From: JABLTI01 sp035528035
GTDB taxonomy: Archaea; Asgardarchaeota; Heimdallarchaeia; JABLTI01
Direction of reading: 5' to 3'
Assembly (NCBI GenBank): GCA_035528035.1
Contig: DATKZI010000053.1
Coordinates: 20,301 to 84,300 of the forward strand
DNA length: 64,000 nt
The stretch's first letter is position 1, and each line of letters opens with the position of its first letter. The notes under the pieces are model-generated. The model had not been told where the DNA came from, ran no database searches, and saw only the letters and a list, made by a program, of their open reading frames with translations. A program made the position numbers and the translations under genes. This document shows positions 1 through 8,784 of the stretch, in pieces.

Positions 1-1881
1 GACATCAATTGGGATATCAGGAATCTTATACTCCTCTTCAGTTTCCTCTTCTTCTTTTTCTTCTTCTTTGATTTCATCAAATTTTGGAACTTCAGGTATT
101 GTTGGCATCTCAGGTTCTTTTTCTGGTTCTTCAATTTCTTCTTCAATTGTGCTTCCTGTATTCTCTTGTTCTTTCTTTAATACTTCTTCTACCTTATCTT
201 CAAGAGCTTCTAAATCAGCAATGATATCTTTTTGTTCTTTAATTTCAACCTCTTGTTCTTTATGGACTCTATCATGGTCTTCAGTTTCCATCCGTCTACT
301 ACCAAATTGACGTCTAAGCTCTCTTTTTGCTCTAAATAGTTCTTTGCGAATTTCACGTAATTCTTCTTCTTTTGTTTGTATAGAAATAAGTGATAATAGC
401 TCCTCATCTGTGTCTCTTATTGTTTTCCAGTCTTTGTATCTATCAAATGGAAATTGCATTTTAACTCGTGCAACAAATCTTGAGCTATCACCTTCAATCC
501 AAGTACTCTTAGACCAAAGATTGGTAATGCGTTGTTCACCTAAATGTTCTCTATTTCGTAAGTTCCAAAGAATTCGTAATCGATCAAAGTTTAAATGATG
601 ATTCATTAGCAAGTTCTTTTCATCTTTACCATAGAGTTCTTCCCACATAGGAATAGTGAATTCTCGAGTTCTACTTCTCGACCAAATTATTAATACTAGG
701 ATCATAGGAAGTATAACGAAAAGAACAATATATGTTGCAGGATGCACAACAATTGGAGCAAGTATTGGTAAAGCATATCCGAAATAAGCTAGAAAATAGA
801 CTAAATAGGCAGCAATTGTTATGCTAAATAATAAGAAATCAAATATTAAGTTTGAAAATAAACGTATCATGATATTTGGTTTGATATATTCCCTGAAAGC
901 ATGCCATGATCTATCGATTAAAAATGATGGATGTTCTTTTACCTCATCATCTTTATCAAAAGTTAATTTCTCTAGTGGCACAAAGAAAGTCTTATAGTGG
1001 AAATAGTCAAATTGAGCACCATCGATTTTCCATTCGTTTTTCTCATCTCTTATAAGGAAAATAAACAAAGGAGCATAATCCATTGGGTGAGAAAATCTCT
1101 CTACATATGATTTTTCTCCTCGAATATAGAAATCTCCACCAATTAGTATGATTACACACCCCACAAGAAGTGATAACCATGCACTAAAGGGTATTAATGC
1201 TATAAAACCATTGGCACTAACTAAATCAGTTATAGCATATTCCAAGGCAGTAGTCCAGAGCAGAATTCCCGGGAAAACAAATCCTAGCATACTATCTGGA
1301 ACAATTTTCCAATTTTTAAGACCTTTTATTGTCCGTTTGTAAAGCCCTTCGAACACTACCCATATGCCAAGGCAAATGAACATTAAGCCTGTGAGTAGAT
1401 ATGTCAGATAGGTCCAATATCCTGTACCTTCACCAGCTGGATATTGACTGGAAAAGAGCCATGTAAATATGGTCATCAAGAAGAAAGGAATACTGAAAAT
1501 TCCAAATTGGAATGGAAACAATTGTCGAGTCCAAATAACTAAATATTGTAAGCTTAATCGAGTAGCTTTATCAGGAGTCTCTGCATCGCCAATTATCCTA
1601 AAGAAAGATCCCCCACCGATATCCCATCGAGTAAGCTCGGTTTTAAGTTCACGAGTTCGTAAGGTTAGTTTGGGTCTAAATTGTTTTTCAATCTCTAAAC
1701 TTTGGTCAGTTAAATCGTTATAACCTTCACAAAGATTTAGATAAACTTCTGCACCTTCTTCAGGTCGTAATCGAAATAAAGTTTTCTTGAGAGATTCTGT
1801 TGGCCAGTTATCAAGATTATCATAGAAAACTTCTTTGATTTCTTTTATACTACTTTCTTTTTTCTCATTATCTTCTTCCAT
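1..1881 (-). CDS. Large membrane protein with charged C-terminal coiled coil (partial)
   Basis: The frame is open from an ATG at 1881 to the window edge, so 627 residues are seen and the C terminus is missing. The N-terminal ~110 residues are soluble. Hydrophobic stretches follow near residues 115-140, 150-175, 190-210 and 220-240, then a soluble loop, then two more near 330-390. The rest is soluble, with a Glu/Lys/Arg-rich predicted coiled coil from about residue 490 and a very acidic Glu/Pro-rich tail. It starts 7 bases after the purE stop on the same strand and may be the last gene of that transcript. I do not recognise the family. The charged tail could scaffold cytoplasmic partners, which is inference. 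Confidence 0.8.
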   Translation of the reverse strand, partial: MEEDNEKKESSIKEIKEVFYDNLDNWPTESLKKTLFRLRPEEGAEVYLNLCEGYNDLTDQSLEIEKQFRPKLTLRTRELKTELTRWDIGGGSFFRIIGDAETPDKATRLSLQYLVIWTRQLFPFQFGIFSIPFFLMTIFTWLFSSQYPAGEGTGYWTYLTYLLTGLMFICLGIWVVFEGLYKRTIKGLKNWKIVPDSMLGFVFPGILLWTTALEYAITDLVSANGFIALIPFSAWLSLLVGCVIILIGGDFYIRGEKSYVERFSHPMDYAPLFIFLIRDEKNEWKIDGAQFDYFHYKTFFVPLEKLTFDKDDEVKEHPSFLIDRSWHAFREYIKPNIMIRLFSNLIFDFLLFSITIAAYLVYFLAYFGYALPILAPIVVHPATYIVLFVILPMILVLIIWSRSRTREFTIPMWEELYGKDEKNLLMNHHLNFDRLRILWNLRNREHLGEQRITNLWSKSTWIEGDSSRFVARVKMQFPFDRYKDWKTIRDTDEELLSLISIQTKEEELREIRKELFRAKRELRRQFGSRRMETEDHDRVHKEQEVEIKEQKDIIADLEALEDKVEEVLKKEQENTGSTIEEEIEEPEKEPEMPTIPEVPKFDEIKEEEKEEEETEEEYKIPDIPIDV

Positions 1882-1888
1882 TTTTTCT

Positions 1889-2323
1889 TTAACTCTCCAA
1901 TTTTTTTCTAAGTTTTGTTCCTAGCTCGTCATTATTCAAAGCTAGAATTCTCGCTGCTAAATAGGCAGCATTCTTTCCGTTATCGATACCAACTGTTGCT
2001 ACAGGTACTCCGGGAGGCATTTGTACAATAGATAATAATGCATCAAGTCCTCCTAATTTTGCTGAAGTAGGAACACCAATTACAACGCATTTTGTTTTGC
2101 TTGCACAAACACCAGGTAGTGCAGCAGCTAATCCTGCTATAGCAATAATAACTTTTGCTGGTGTTTTTGAGAGATAATCATCTAATTCTTTTGCATTACG
2201 ATGAGCAGATAAAACAATTGCTGTATGAGGTATCTCAAATTCCTTTAAGACATCAACAGTTTTATCTACAATTTCTGCATCAGATTTAGATCCTGATATA
2301 ACTACTACAATAGGTTCATTCAC
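1889..2323 (-). CDS. purE: 5-(carboxyamino)imidazole ribonucleotide mutase / AIR carboxylase catalytic subunit
   Basis: Cytoplasmic purine enzyme forming carboxyaminoimidazole ribonucleotide (CAIR). The 144 residues match the compact single-domain family. Visible motifs are the N-terminal phosphate-binding GSKSD, SAHR, LPGV, and GGLDALLSIVQMP near the C terminus. The last resembles class I PurE rather than the class II carboxylase. There is no PurK gene in the window, so whether it uses N5-CAIR or AIR plus CO2 cannot be decided here. It follows a PfkB kinase gene on the same strand after a 56-base gap and belongs to the long minus-strand purine cluster. Confidence 0.93.
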   Translation of the reverse strand: MNEPIVVVISGSKSDAEIVDKTVDVLKEFEIPHTAIVLSAHRNAKELDDYLSKTPAKVIIAIAGLAAALPGVCASKTKCVVIGVPTSAKLGGLDALLSIVQMPPGVPVATVGIDNGKNAAYLAARILALNNDELGTKLRKKLES

Positions 2324-2379
2324 GGGGAATCACATCAATTTTATTTTATATCATATTGATTTTTGTCTATTAATCTTTC

Positions 2380-3303
2380 TTAGTTTTTTCTCAAAAATTT
2401 CACTAAATCTCTTTTAGATTTCGGACCACTTCGAGCTCCAACTTCTTGTATACAGAGAGCTGAACACCCAGCTGCAATTCTTCCTGCTTCTTTTAGTGAT
2501 TTCTCTCGAGTAATAGCATAGAGCATTCCTGCAGTAAAGGCATCTCCTGCACCTGTTGTATCTACAACATTGACTGGAAATATTGGTATATTGACAATTC
2601 CTTCACGACCAAATAACGTTGCTCCGTCTTTCCCTTTTGTAACAGCAACAATTCTTTCTTTATTTTCTTTCACAAAATTGCTAGCAACAATATCTATCTC
2701 ATCATCTAAACATCTGAATATTTCTGAGAATTCCTTTTTACTGGCTACTAATAATTTGGCTTGTTGAGCAAAACGATAAGCTCGGCTGGGATTTTGAGCT
2801 ATAAGTGCTCCTGGACTAATAGAGAAATTAATGGGAATATCACTTTCTAGTAAAGCTTCTACTGAAGAGACATTACGTAAATCTGAAAGATTAACCCATT
2901 TTGCTTTTGAGAAGAATTCCACAGGTAAATCTTCAGAAGTCAAAGTATCTGCTGCTCCACTATAAGCCAGTATCATTCGTTCCCCTTTCTTATCAACACA
3001 AATATAACAGGAGCCTGTACCAACTTTTTCTGATGTAATCAAGGTATCTTTGATAGAAACACCTTCATTCAGAAGGTCATCTTTGAGGATTTCACCAAAT
3101 CGATCTTTACCTATTTTTCCTGAGAAAGCCGTTTTTAATCCCAAGCGACTACAAATTACCGCTACATTTGCTGCTGCACCACCGGGCATCATTTTGAAGT
3201 CATGAACAAATGATTCCCCATCTCTTTGTGGAAATTCATCGACAATAGCTATCATATCGATTAATACTGCTCCAATAGAGATTACATCATAGACTTCAAT
3301 CAT
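2380..3303 (-). CDS. PfkB/ribokinase-family sugar or nucleoside kinase
   Basis: Carbohydrate or nucleoside kinase of the PfkB family, 307 residues, the usual length. The N terminus carries the GGAAANVA substrate/dimer motif (about residues 41-48). The C terminus carries DTTGAGDAF (about 248-256), whose Asp is the catalytic base and whose GAGD forms the anion hole. A GAGGA-type ribosome binding site precedes the ATG at 3303. Placement between purE and an MFS carrier suggests a ribose or nucleoside (for example adenosine or inosine) substrate, but the sequence alone does not settle this. Confidence 0.88.
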   Translation of the reverse strand: MIEVYDVISIGAVLIDMIAIVDEFPQRDGESFVHDFKMMPGGAAANVAVICSRLGLKTAFSGKIGKDRFGEILKDDLLNEGVSIKDTLITSEKVGTGSCYICVDKKGERMILAYSGAADTLTSEDLPVEFFSKAKWVNLSDLRNVSSVEALLESDIPINFSISPGALIAQNPSRAYRFAQQAKLLVASKKEFSEIFRCLDDEIDIVASNFVKENKERIVAVTKGKDGATLFGREGIVNIPIFPVNVVDTTGAGDAFTAGMLYAITREKSLKEAGRIAAGCSALCIQEVGARSGPKSKRDLVKFLRKN

Positions 3304-3370
3304 AAACTGTTCCTCATTTATTTAGTGTATAATAACTGCAAATCAAAAACTTATAGGCATTTTGTTACGC

Positions 3371-4780
3371 CTAAATGTTATTCTTTTTTACATTATTATT
3401 ATTATTTTTCATATCACTTGGTCTATTAGGCATGGTATAGAAAACAGGTAGTATTAGTGCCATTCCAGCTATAAGTATGAAAAGAGGTACCAAGAATCCC
3501 ATACGAGGATTATTTGGGAAAGCGTCAAAAATAAAACCTGCAATGAAACCACCAGGTAACCAACCTATTGACCTAAAGATTGCTATTGAATTGTATACTT
3601 TGCTTTTCCGTTCAGGTGAAACATTTGTGAATAGTGAAATTGTAGCAGGTATCCATAAGGCAATTGAGAATCCTAAAAAAACTCGGGAAAGATACATAAT
3701 CCATTCATATACTGGGAAATAAGTAAAAATAACGACTAGTGTGCACCAAATTAAACCACAAACTTCAGAAATAAACAATAATGCTTTAGCACCGATTTTA
3801 TCAACCAAACGTCCTATGAACATTGAAACCAATACAGCTACATTAGTTATCAAAGAATAAAGACTGATATCTTGATCAGTAATTCTGTATTCACCAAATA
3901 TTGCTTCACTTTGTAGACCCGGCCAATGAACACCAAGTGCAATTGACCAAAGGAAAGCGTCTAAAACAAAAGAAGCTGCAACACGTAAAACCCACTTATC
4001 CTTGAAAGTGTCAATGAAACCTTGAATAAATTCCGATCTATTCCCTTTCTCTCTTTTCTCTCTATAGAGAGCAACTTTTTCATGAATTACATTTGCTCTA
4101 TCAGTTCTAACCTTTTTTCTAGAAGAATCTGTAATAATCATAAAAATTGCAATAGCTGCTAAGACGAATACTATTACACTGAATATGTAATAGTGAGATC
4201 GTTGCTCATTTCCATATTCTATTTGTAGTATGATAAGTAAAACAAACACTAGGGTTGAAACAGCTACATCACCAAAGCGACCAAAGAAATATGTCAAAGA
4301 GCTTACTTTCCCTTTATTTTCCTCACCAGCAGATTCGGTCAATAAAATATTACTTGGTGATTCATTTAATGAAAAAGCAAAATTCAAAATTAATATTGCT
4401 ATGATAATCCAAGCAATACGACTTGGATTGAATATAAAGAATGAAAATGAAGTACCTATTAACAAGTAAGCAATAATCATTACCCGTTTATATCCTAAAA
4501 GACCATTAAAATAATCAGCAGCAATAAGTCCTATTATCGCAATAATTGAACCAATGGTTGCTACAATACCATATAATTTTTCACTTGCACCGGGAGTATC
4601 CATAAAATAAAGGCTGTAAAAGATAAAGTGAATACTGTTAGCTGAACTTGTGAAGAAAGCAGCAACAGTAAAGAAGACGATATTTCGTTTCCTTTCTTTT
4701 TCAGTTAGCAATTGCCTTCCAGGAGTAGGATCTTCTTGAATAAGAGTAATGAATTCTTCATCTTTACTTGCAATGGTCAA
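3371..4780 (-). CDS. Major facilitator superfamily transporter
   Basis: A 469-residue integral membrane protein with about twelve hydrophobic segments in two halves, separated by a charged central loop (about residues 215-255). The organisation is that of an MFS permease. The start is probably TTG at 4780, with a GGGGT-type ribosome binding site 8 bases upstream. The substrate is unknown. The flanking PfkB kinase and purine genes make nucleoside or sugar transport a reasonable guess. A C-terminal Asn/Lys-rich tail is low complexity. Confidence 0.85.
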   Translation of the reverse strand: MTIASKDEEFITLIQEDPTPGRQLLTEKERKRNIVFFTVAAFFTSSANSIHFIFYSLYFMDTPGASEKLYGIVATIGSIIAIIGLIAADYFNGLLGYKRVMIIAYLLIGTSFSFFIFNPSRIAWIIIAILILNFAFSLNESPSNILLTESAGEENKGKVSSLTYFFGRFGDVAVSTLVFVLLIILQIEYGNEQRSHYYIFSVIVFVLAAIAIFMIITDSSRKKVRTDRANVIHEKVALYREKREKGNRSEFIQGFIDTFKDKWVLRVAASFVLDAFLWSIALGVHWPGLQSEAIFGEYRITDQDISLYSLITNVAVLVSMFIGRLVDKIGAKALLFISEVCGLIWCTLVVIFTYFPVYEWIMYLSRVFLGFSIALWIPATISLFTNVSPERKSKVYNSIAIFRSIGWLPGGFIAGFIFDAFPNNPRMGFLVPLFILIAGMALILPVFYTMPNRPSDMKNNNNNVKKNNI

Positions 4781-4870
4781 TATGCTAACCCCAAAATAAT
4801 TTAGTTTGTGAAATAATCTGGTCAGAGGGGTCTACCTTTTTAAGCTTTTACTCTAAACTAGAAGAAGTTT

Positions 4871-5863
4871 TTAGGTTAATTGTGCTGCTTTTTGTCGTAA
4901 AATTTGTCGATATTTTTTCTGAAGTTCTAATATTCGCTTGAAATCTTCGGGTGAATTAGTATCTATAATATCGAGAAATTCTTCATTGGTAGCCATTTGA
5001 TTTCTTTCCTTAGCTGATAAATGTTTTATAAAATCAGTTGTTTTAGGAAAAACTTTGAATAATTTCTTTAGTGGGAAAATTGATCGACCTGAATAAGCAA
5101 TTGTTGAAGAATTAAGTGAATAATTATTCCCATTGAACGAAATAGCTGTTCCTCCATTCTTTCGTATAAATTCTAACATTTGAATGTCAGTTATACTATC
5201 ACCAACAGCAATTGCTTCTGAGGCATCTATATTGTGTTTTTCTAACAATTCAATAACATTAGCTTTCTTTCGGCCTCCACCACAGACAATAGTTGATTTG
5301 AAAATAGGACCGAATTCAGAATTTGGTATGGTATCGAAAAAGAACTTGTCTAAATCCTTCTTAACTTCTGATAACCCATCTTTCAAATATCTGGGGAAAA
5401 TATCATCAAATAATTGGTTAAGAGTATCAGTCGAACTGGGTCTTAACATAAAATCCAGTGTGGTGCATCTTACTTTACTTTCAGGATGGTTTAATTTAGC
5501 GGCAATTGTATAAGCGTGATGAGTATAACTTGTTGAGATAATATAGGTGGGAATTTCATTTTGATGGAGAAAATCAAAGAGTTCTACAGCACCAACAGTA
5601 AGTTCAGCTTTTCTTGATAAATCATAGAGCATTTCTTCATCAGCAAAAGCAATAATAATTGGTGCTATAAGCTTTAAAGTGTCTCCGGGCCAATAATCCT
5701 CTTTCTTATCAATAAGAAATAGTTCATCATCATAGAGACTAACCATTTCAAAAAGTTGGTAAAAATCATCCTCTTTTCCGAGTTTCTTACCTATCTCAGC
5801 GACTATCTCTGCAGCATGATCAATTGGACAAAGAGGGCCTTCTAGGTCAAAAAAAGCTATCAT
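4871..5863 (-). CDS. HAD-superfamily phosphatase-like protein (EhaR-like)
   Basis: A 330-residue cytoplasmic HAD protein. Motif I is FFDLEGPL at residues 4-11, with the second acidic residue Glu instead of the usual Asp. GDSITDIQML (about residues 222-231) is motif IV. A large insert between them probably forms the cap domain. The DLEGPL start recalls archaeal proteins annotated as energy-converting hydrogenase subunit R, which are HAD phosphatases often found apart from hydrogenase genes; that assignment is from memory. The start overlaps the purD stop by 4 bases (ATGA), indicating translational coupling with purine synthesis. The substrate is unknown. Confidence 0.75.
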   Translation of the reverse strand: MIAFFDLEGPLCPIDHAAEIVAEIGKKLGKEDDFYQLFEMVSLYDDELFLIDKKEDYWPGDTLKLIAPIIIAFADEEMLYDLSRKAELTVGAVELFDFLHQNEIPTYIISTSYTHHAYTIAAKLNHPESKVRCTTLDFMLRPSSTDTLNQLFDDIFPRYLKDGLSEVKKDLDKFFFDTIPNSEFGPIFKSTIVCGGGRKKANVIELLEKHNIDASEAIAVGDSITDIQMLEFIRKNGGTAISFNGNNYSLNSSTIAYSGRSIFPLKKLFKVFPKTTDFIKHLSAKERNQMATNEEFLDIIDTNSPEDFKRILELQKKYRQILRQKAAQLT

Positions 5864-7197
5864 AAAACATTCAACTCTTTCAAATGGTCTATTCGTTTTT
5901 GAATTAATTCCTGTGTACCAATATCCTTTCGATGGAATAATGAACCTTTAACTTGACTGGTTGCTTTTTCAGCAATTAATTCTGCTTCAGCAATAGTATC
6001 AGCTTTTCCTACAATTGCTATTGCTCTAGATGAGGTAGTAATAATTTCTCCAGGTTTTATCTCATTGACTGATGAATAATAGAATTCACAATCTTCTTTT
6101 GTAATTTTCTTTTCATTAACTTTAATTGGTTCATCTTTTAGAGGAGATTCAGGATAACCCTCTGGAACAAGGTACTTACAAACAGTAGCTTTTCTATTGA
6201 ATTTAATTGTCAAGCTACCTAATTGATTATTGATCATAGCCTTGAAGATACTTACAAGAGGTGTTTCAAGTATGGGGAGAACATTCATTGCTTCGGGATC
6301 ACCAAAGCGTGCATTATATTCTATTAATTTCAAACCATGTGGTGTAAGCATAAATCCTCCATAAAGGATGCCACAATAATCCTCACCCGTTTCTTGTCTC
6401 ATCGCTATTACTGTTTTACGAATAATCTCAAGCGCTTCATCAACGACACTTTGAGAGATAAATGGCAAAAGATGATCTTCTGCACTATATGAACCCATAC
6501 CTCCAGTATTAGGACCTTTATCACCTTCATAAGCTCTTTTATGATCTTGTGCAATAGGCATTGGGGAAATTTCTTCTCCCGAAACAAAACATTGTAATGA
6601 GAATTCTTCACCTTCCAATAATTCCTCTAAAATTACTGATTCACCTTTAGCAAAAATCTCTTTACAAAAAGAGAGAACTTCATCGATAGTTTGAAGATGT
6701 TCGCCCATAAGTTTTACTCCTTTGCCACCAGCAAGCCCATCTCGTTTTACCGCTACCTTACCTAATTGTGTGATATAGTCAATTATTTCTTGTTCACTTG
6801 CTTTTGGAGTAAATATCTTAAAACCGGGCAGACCAGGAATATTGTATTCTTCCATTAATTCACGAGTGAAGCTCTTAGATGATTCTATTCTAGCAACAAT
6901 TTGCTTAGGGCCAATAGATGGTACACCTTTCTCTAAGAGAAAATCAACAATACCATGAGCGAGGGGATCCTCTGGACCAATAACTGCAATATGAGGTTTT
7001 ACTTCATAGATAAAAGAAGCCAAGGTGTCATAATCATCTAATTTAGCAAGTTTGATGCTAGTTGAAAGCTTAGCTATGCCGGGATTTTTAGCTTTCATAA
7101 ATGAATGGAGCTCAACATGGCTATCTTTTTTTAATGCTTTAGCAATAGCATGTTCTCTAGCTCCTTGACCAACTAACAAAATTCTGATATTTTTCAT
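5860..7197 (-). CDS. purD: Phosphoribosylamine-glycine ligase (GAR synthetase)
   Basis: ATP-grasp enzyme of purine synthesis joining phosphoribosylamine and glycine. The N-terminal Rossmann-like start (LLVGQGAREHAIAKAL), the GPEDPLA motif, the ATP-grasp lid VKRDGLAGGKGV and the metal-binding EYNARFGDPE are all visible. About 445 residues is normal for the family. The ATG at 7197 is preferred over a TTG four codons upstream because the protein then begins MKNIRILLVGQG, as homologues do. Its stop overlaps the HAD gene start. The purF gene lies upstream after about 70 bases. Confidence 0.95.
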   Translation of the reverse strand: MKNIRILLVGQGAREHAIAKALKKDSHVELHSFMKAKNPGIAKLSTSIKLAKLDDYDTLASFIYEVKPHIAVIGPEDPLAHGIVDFLLEKGVPSIGPKQIVARIESSKSFTRELMEEYNIPGLPGFKIFTPKASEQEIIDYITQLGKVAVKRDGLAGGKGVKLMGEHLQTIDEVLSFCKEIFAKGESVILEELLEGEEFSLQCFVSGEEISPMPIAQDHKRAYEGDKGPNTGGMGSYSAEDHLLPFISQSVVDEALEIIRKTVIAMRQETGEDYCGILYGGFMLTPHGLKLIEYNARFGDPEAMNVLPILETPLVSIFKAMINNQLGSLTIKFNRKATVCKYLVPEGYPESPLKDEPIKVNEKKITKEDCEFYYSSVNEIKPGEIITTSSRAIAIVGKADTIAEAELIAEKATSQVKGSLFHRKDIGTQELIQKRIDHLKELNVL

Positions 7198-7266
7198 TTT
7201 ACTCGCCAATTGTTCAATAGTTAATGTCTCAAATAAGATTTTTCCTTTGAAGGAATTCCAATCAAT

Positions 7267-8697
7267 CTAAGATATTCGTTCACACAATCCTTGTGAAGGT
7301 GGTTCTTTGATTGGGTAATCACCTGTAAGGCATGCTAGACAAAGATTGTTATTAATAGGCCATTTATCAAATCCGATAGAATCAACTAGCAAAGGAACTG
7401 TATTATATATTACCGCATCAACACCAATTATCTCAGCGATTTGCTCATCGGTTCTACCGCAAGCAATCAATTCCCTTTCAGTGGGGAAATCTGTCCCCAT
7501 AAAGCAGGGATTAATTAATTTTGGACAACTTATCGCAAAATAAACCTTAGAAGCTCCTGCATCTCTAATCATTTTAATAATTCCTCTTGAGGTTGTTCCT
7601 CTAACAATGGAATCATCTACTAATACCACTCGTTTATTTTTAACTAAATTTGATAAAACATTTAATTTCATTTTCACAGCTTCTTCACGAGCAGTTTGTC
7701 TAGGCATAATAAAAGTTCGCCCAACGTATCTATTTCTTATGAGTGCTTCCGAGTATTCAATACCTGTTTCTTTAGAGAAACCAATTGCAGCAATACGACC
7801 AGAGTCAGGTATTGGTACAACAATATCAGCTTCAAATCCTTGTTCCTTGAACAAAGTTCCTAAAGCTCTACCGATGCGTTCTCGTGCTTCATAAGCTGAA
7901 ATACCATCCATAACAGCATCGGGTCTAGCAAAATAGACCCATTCAAACATACAATGAGCACAAGTATCATTCTTAATTAATTGTTTTTTCTTCATAGTTT
8001 TTTCTGTAACAATTAATACTTCACCTGGCTTAACGTCAGCTTCAAATTTAGCTCCAACAATTGTTAAACCAATAGATTCAGAGGCAATAACTATATCTCC
8101 CTCTTTTGATTTACCATAGCAAAGGGGTTTAAATCCTAATGGATCGCGAAAAGCGACCAAATCTCCCTTATCTGTTGTAATTAGAATTGAATATGCCCCA
8201 TTAAGCTTCTTAATGAGAACATCACAAGCTTTGAGCATATCATTATTATTTTCTTCTAAAGCTAAATCAAGTAATTTACCAATCACTTCCGTGTCAGTAT
8301 CATGACTGAATCTAAATCCTTGAGTCATTAGGTAATTTCTAACTTCTTCATAATTAGAAACTGTTCCGTTAAAAGCAATAGCTAGTTTGTAAGTTTTAGT
8401 TTGAAAAACAAAAGGTTGAACACCTATTGTTAGATCAGATCCTGCGGTAGGATAACGAACATGTCCTATACCAACTTTTCCTTTTAATGCTGCTAAAGTA
8501 TTTTTATCAAAAATATCTTGAACGTATCCCAGATCTGAAATTGTTTTCATATTTTGTTTATTAACGACTGTTATTCCTGCACTGGATTGTCCTCGATGCT
8601 GTAATGTTAAAAGTCCTTGGTAAAGGAGAAAACCTAAATCATGAATTCTTTTTGTTGTTCGTATACCGATAATACCACAATGATCTTTTATTGACAA
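7267..8697 (-). CDS. purF: Amidophosphoribosyltransferase, Fe-S type
   Basis: First committed enzyme of purine synthesis, producing phosphoribosylamine from PRPP and glutamine. It has an N-terminal Ntn glutaminase domain: after a short leader (MSIKDH) the catalytic Cys is residue 7 in CGIIGI. The PRPP-binding VVLVDDSIVRGTT lies near residue 360. Cysteines in CMFEW, NPCF and the C-terminal CLAC match the positions that bind the 4Fe-4S cluster in Bacillus-type PurF. The start codon is TTG at 8697, supported by GAGGATG 5 bases upstream. A gap of about 90 bases separates it from purL. Confidence 0.95.
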   Translation of the reverse strand: MSIKDHCGIIGIRTTKRIHDLGFLLYQGLLTLQHRGQSSAGITVVNKQNMKTISDLGYVQDIFDKNTLAALKGKVGIGHVRYPTAGSDLTIGVQPFVFQTKTYKLAIAFNGTVSNYEEVRNYLMTQGFRFSHDTDTEVIGKLLDLALEENNNDMLKACDVLIKKLNGAYSILITTDKGDLVAFRDPLGFKPLCYGKSKEGDIVIASESIGLTIVGAKFEADVKPGEVLIVTEKTMKKKQLIKNDTCAHCMFEWVYFARPDAVMDGISAYEARERIGRALGTLFKEQGFEADIVVPIPDSGRIAAIGFSKETGIEYSEALIRNRYVGRTFIMPRQTAREEAVKMKLNVLSNLVKNKRVVLVDDSIVRGTTSRGIIKMIRDAGASKVYFAISCPKLINPCFMGTDFPTERELIACGRTDEQIAEIIGVDAVIYNTVPLLVDSIGFDKWPINNNLCLACLTGDYPIKEPPSQGLCERIS

Positions 8698-8784
8698 TTA
8701 AGCATCCTCATGCGAGTTATTTATGCCTTTGATTTTAAAGTCTTTAGATTCGAATAATAAAGAAGGAAGAATGTAAATGTAAGA

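Noticed and set aside
5184..5513. Plus-strand open frame of about 109 codons inside the HAD gene
   Set aside because: It is antisense to a gene with clear HAD motifs, has no recognisable domain and no ribosome binding site.
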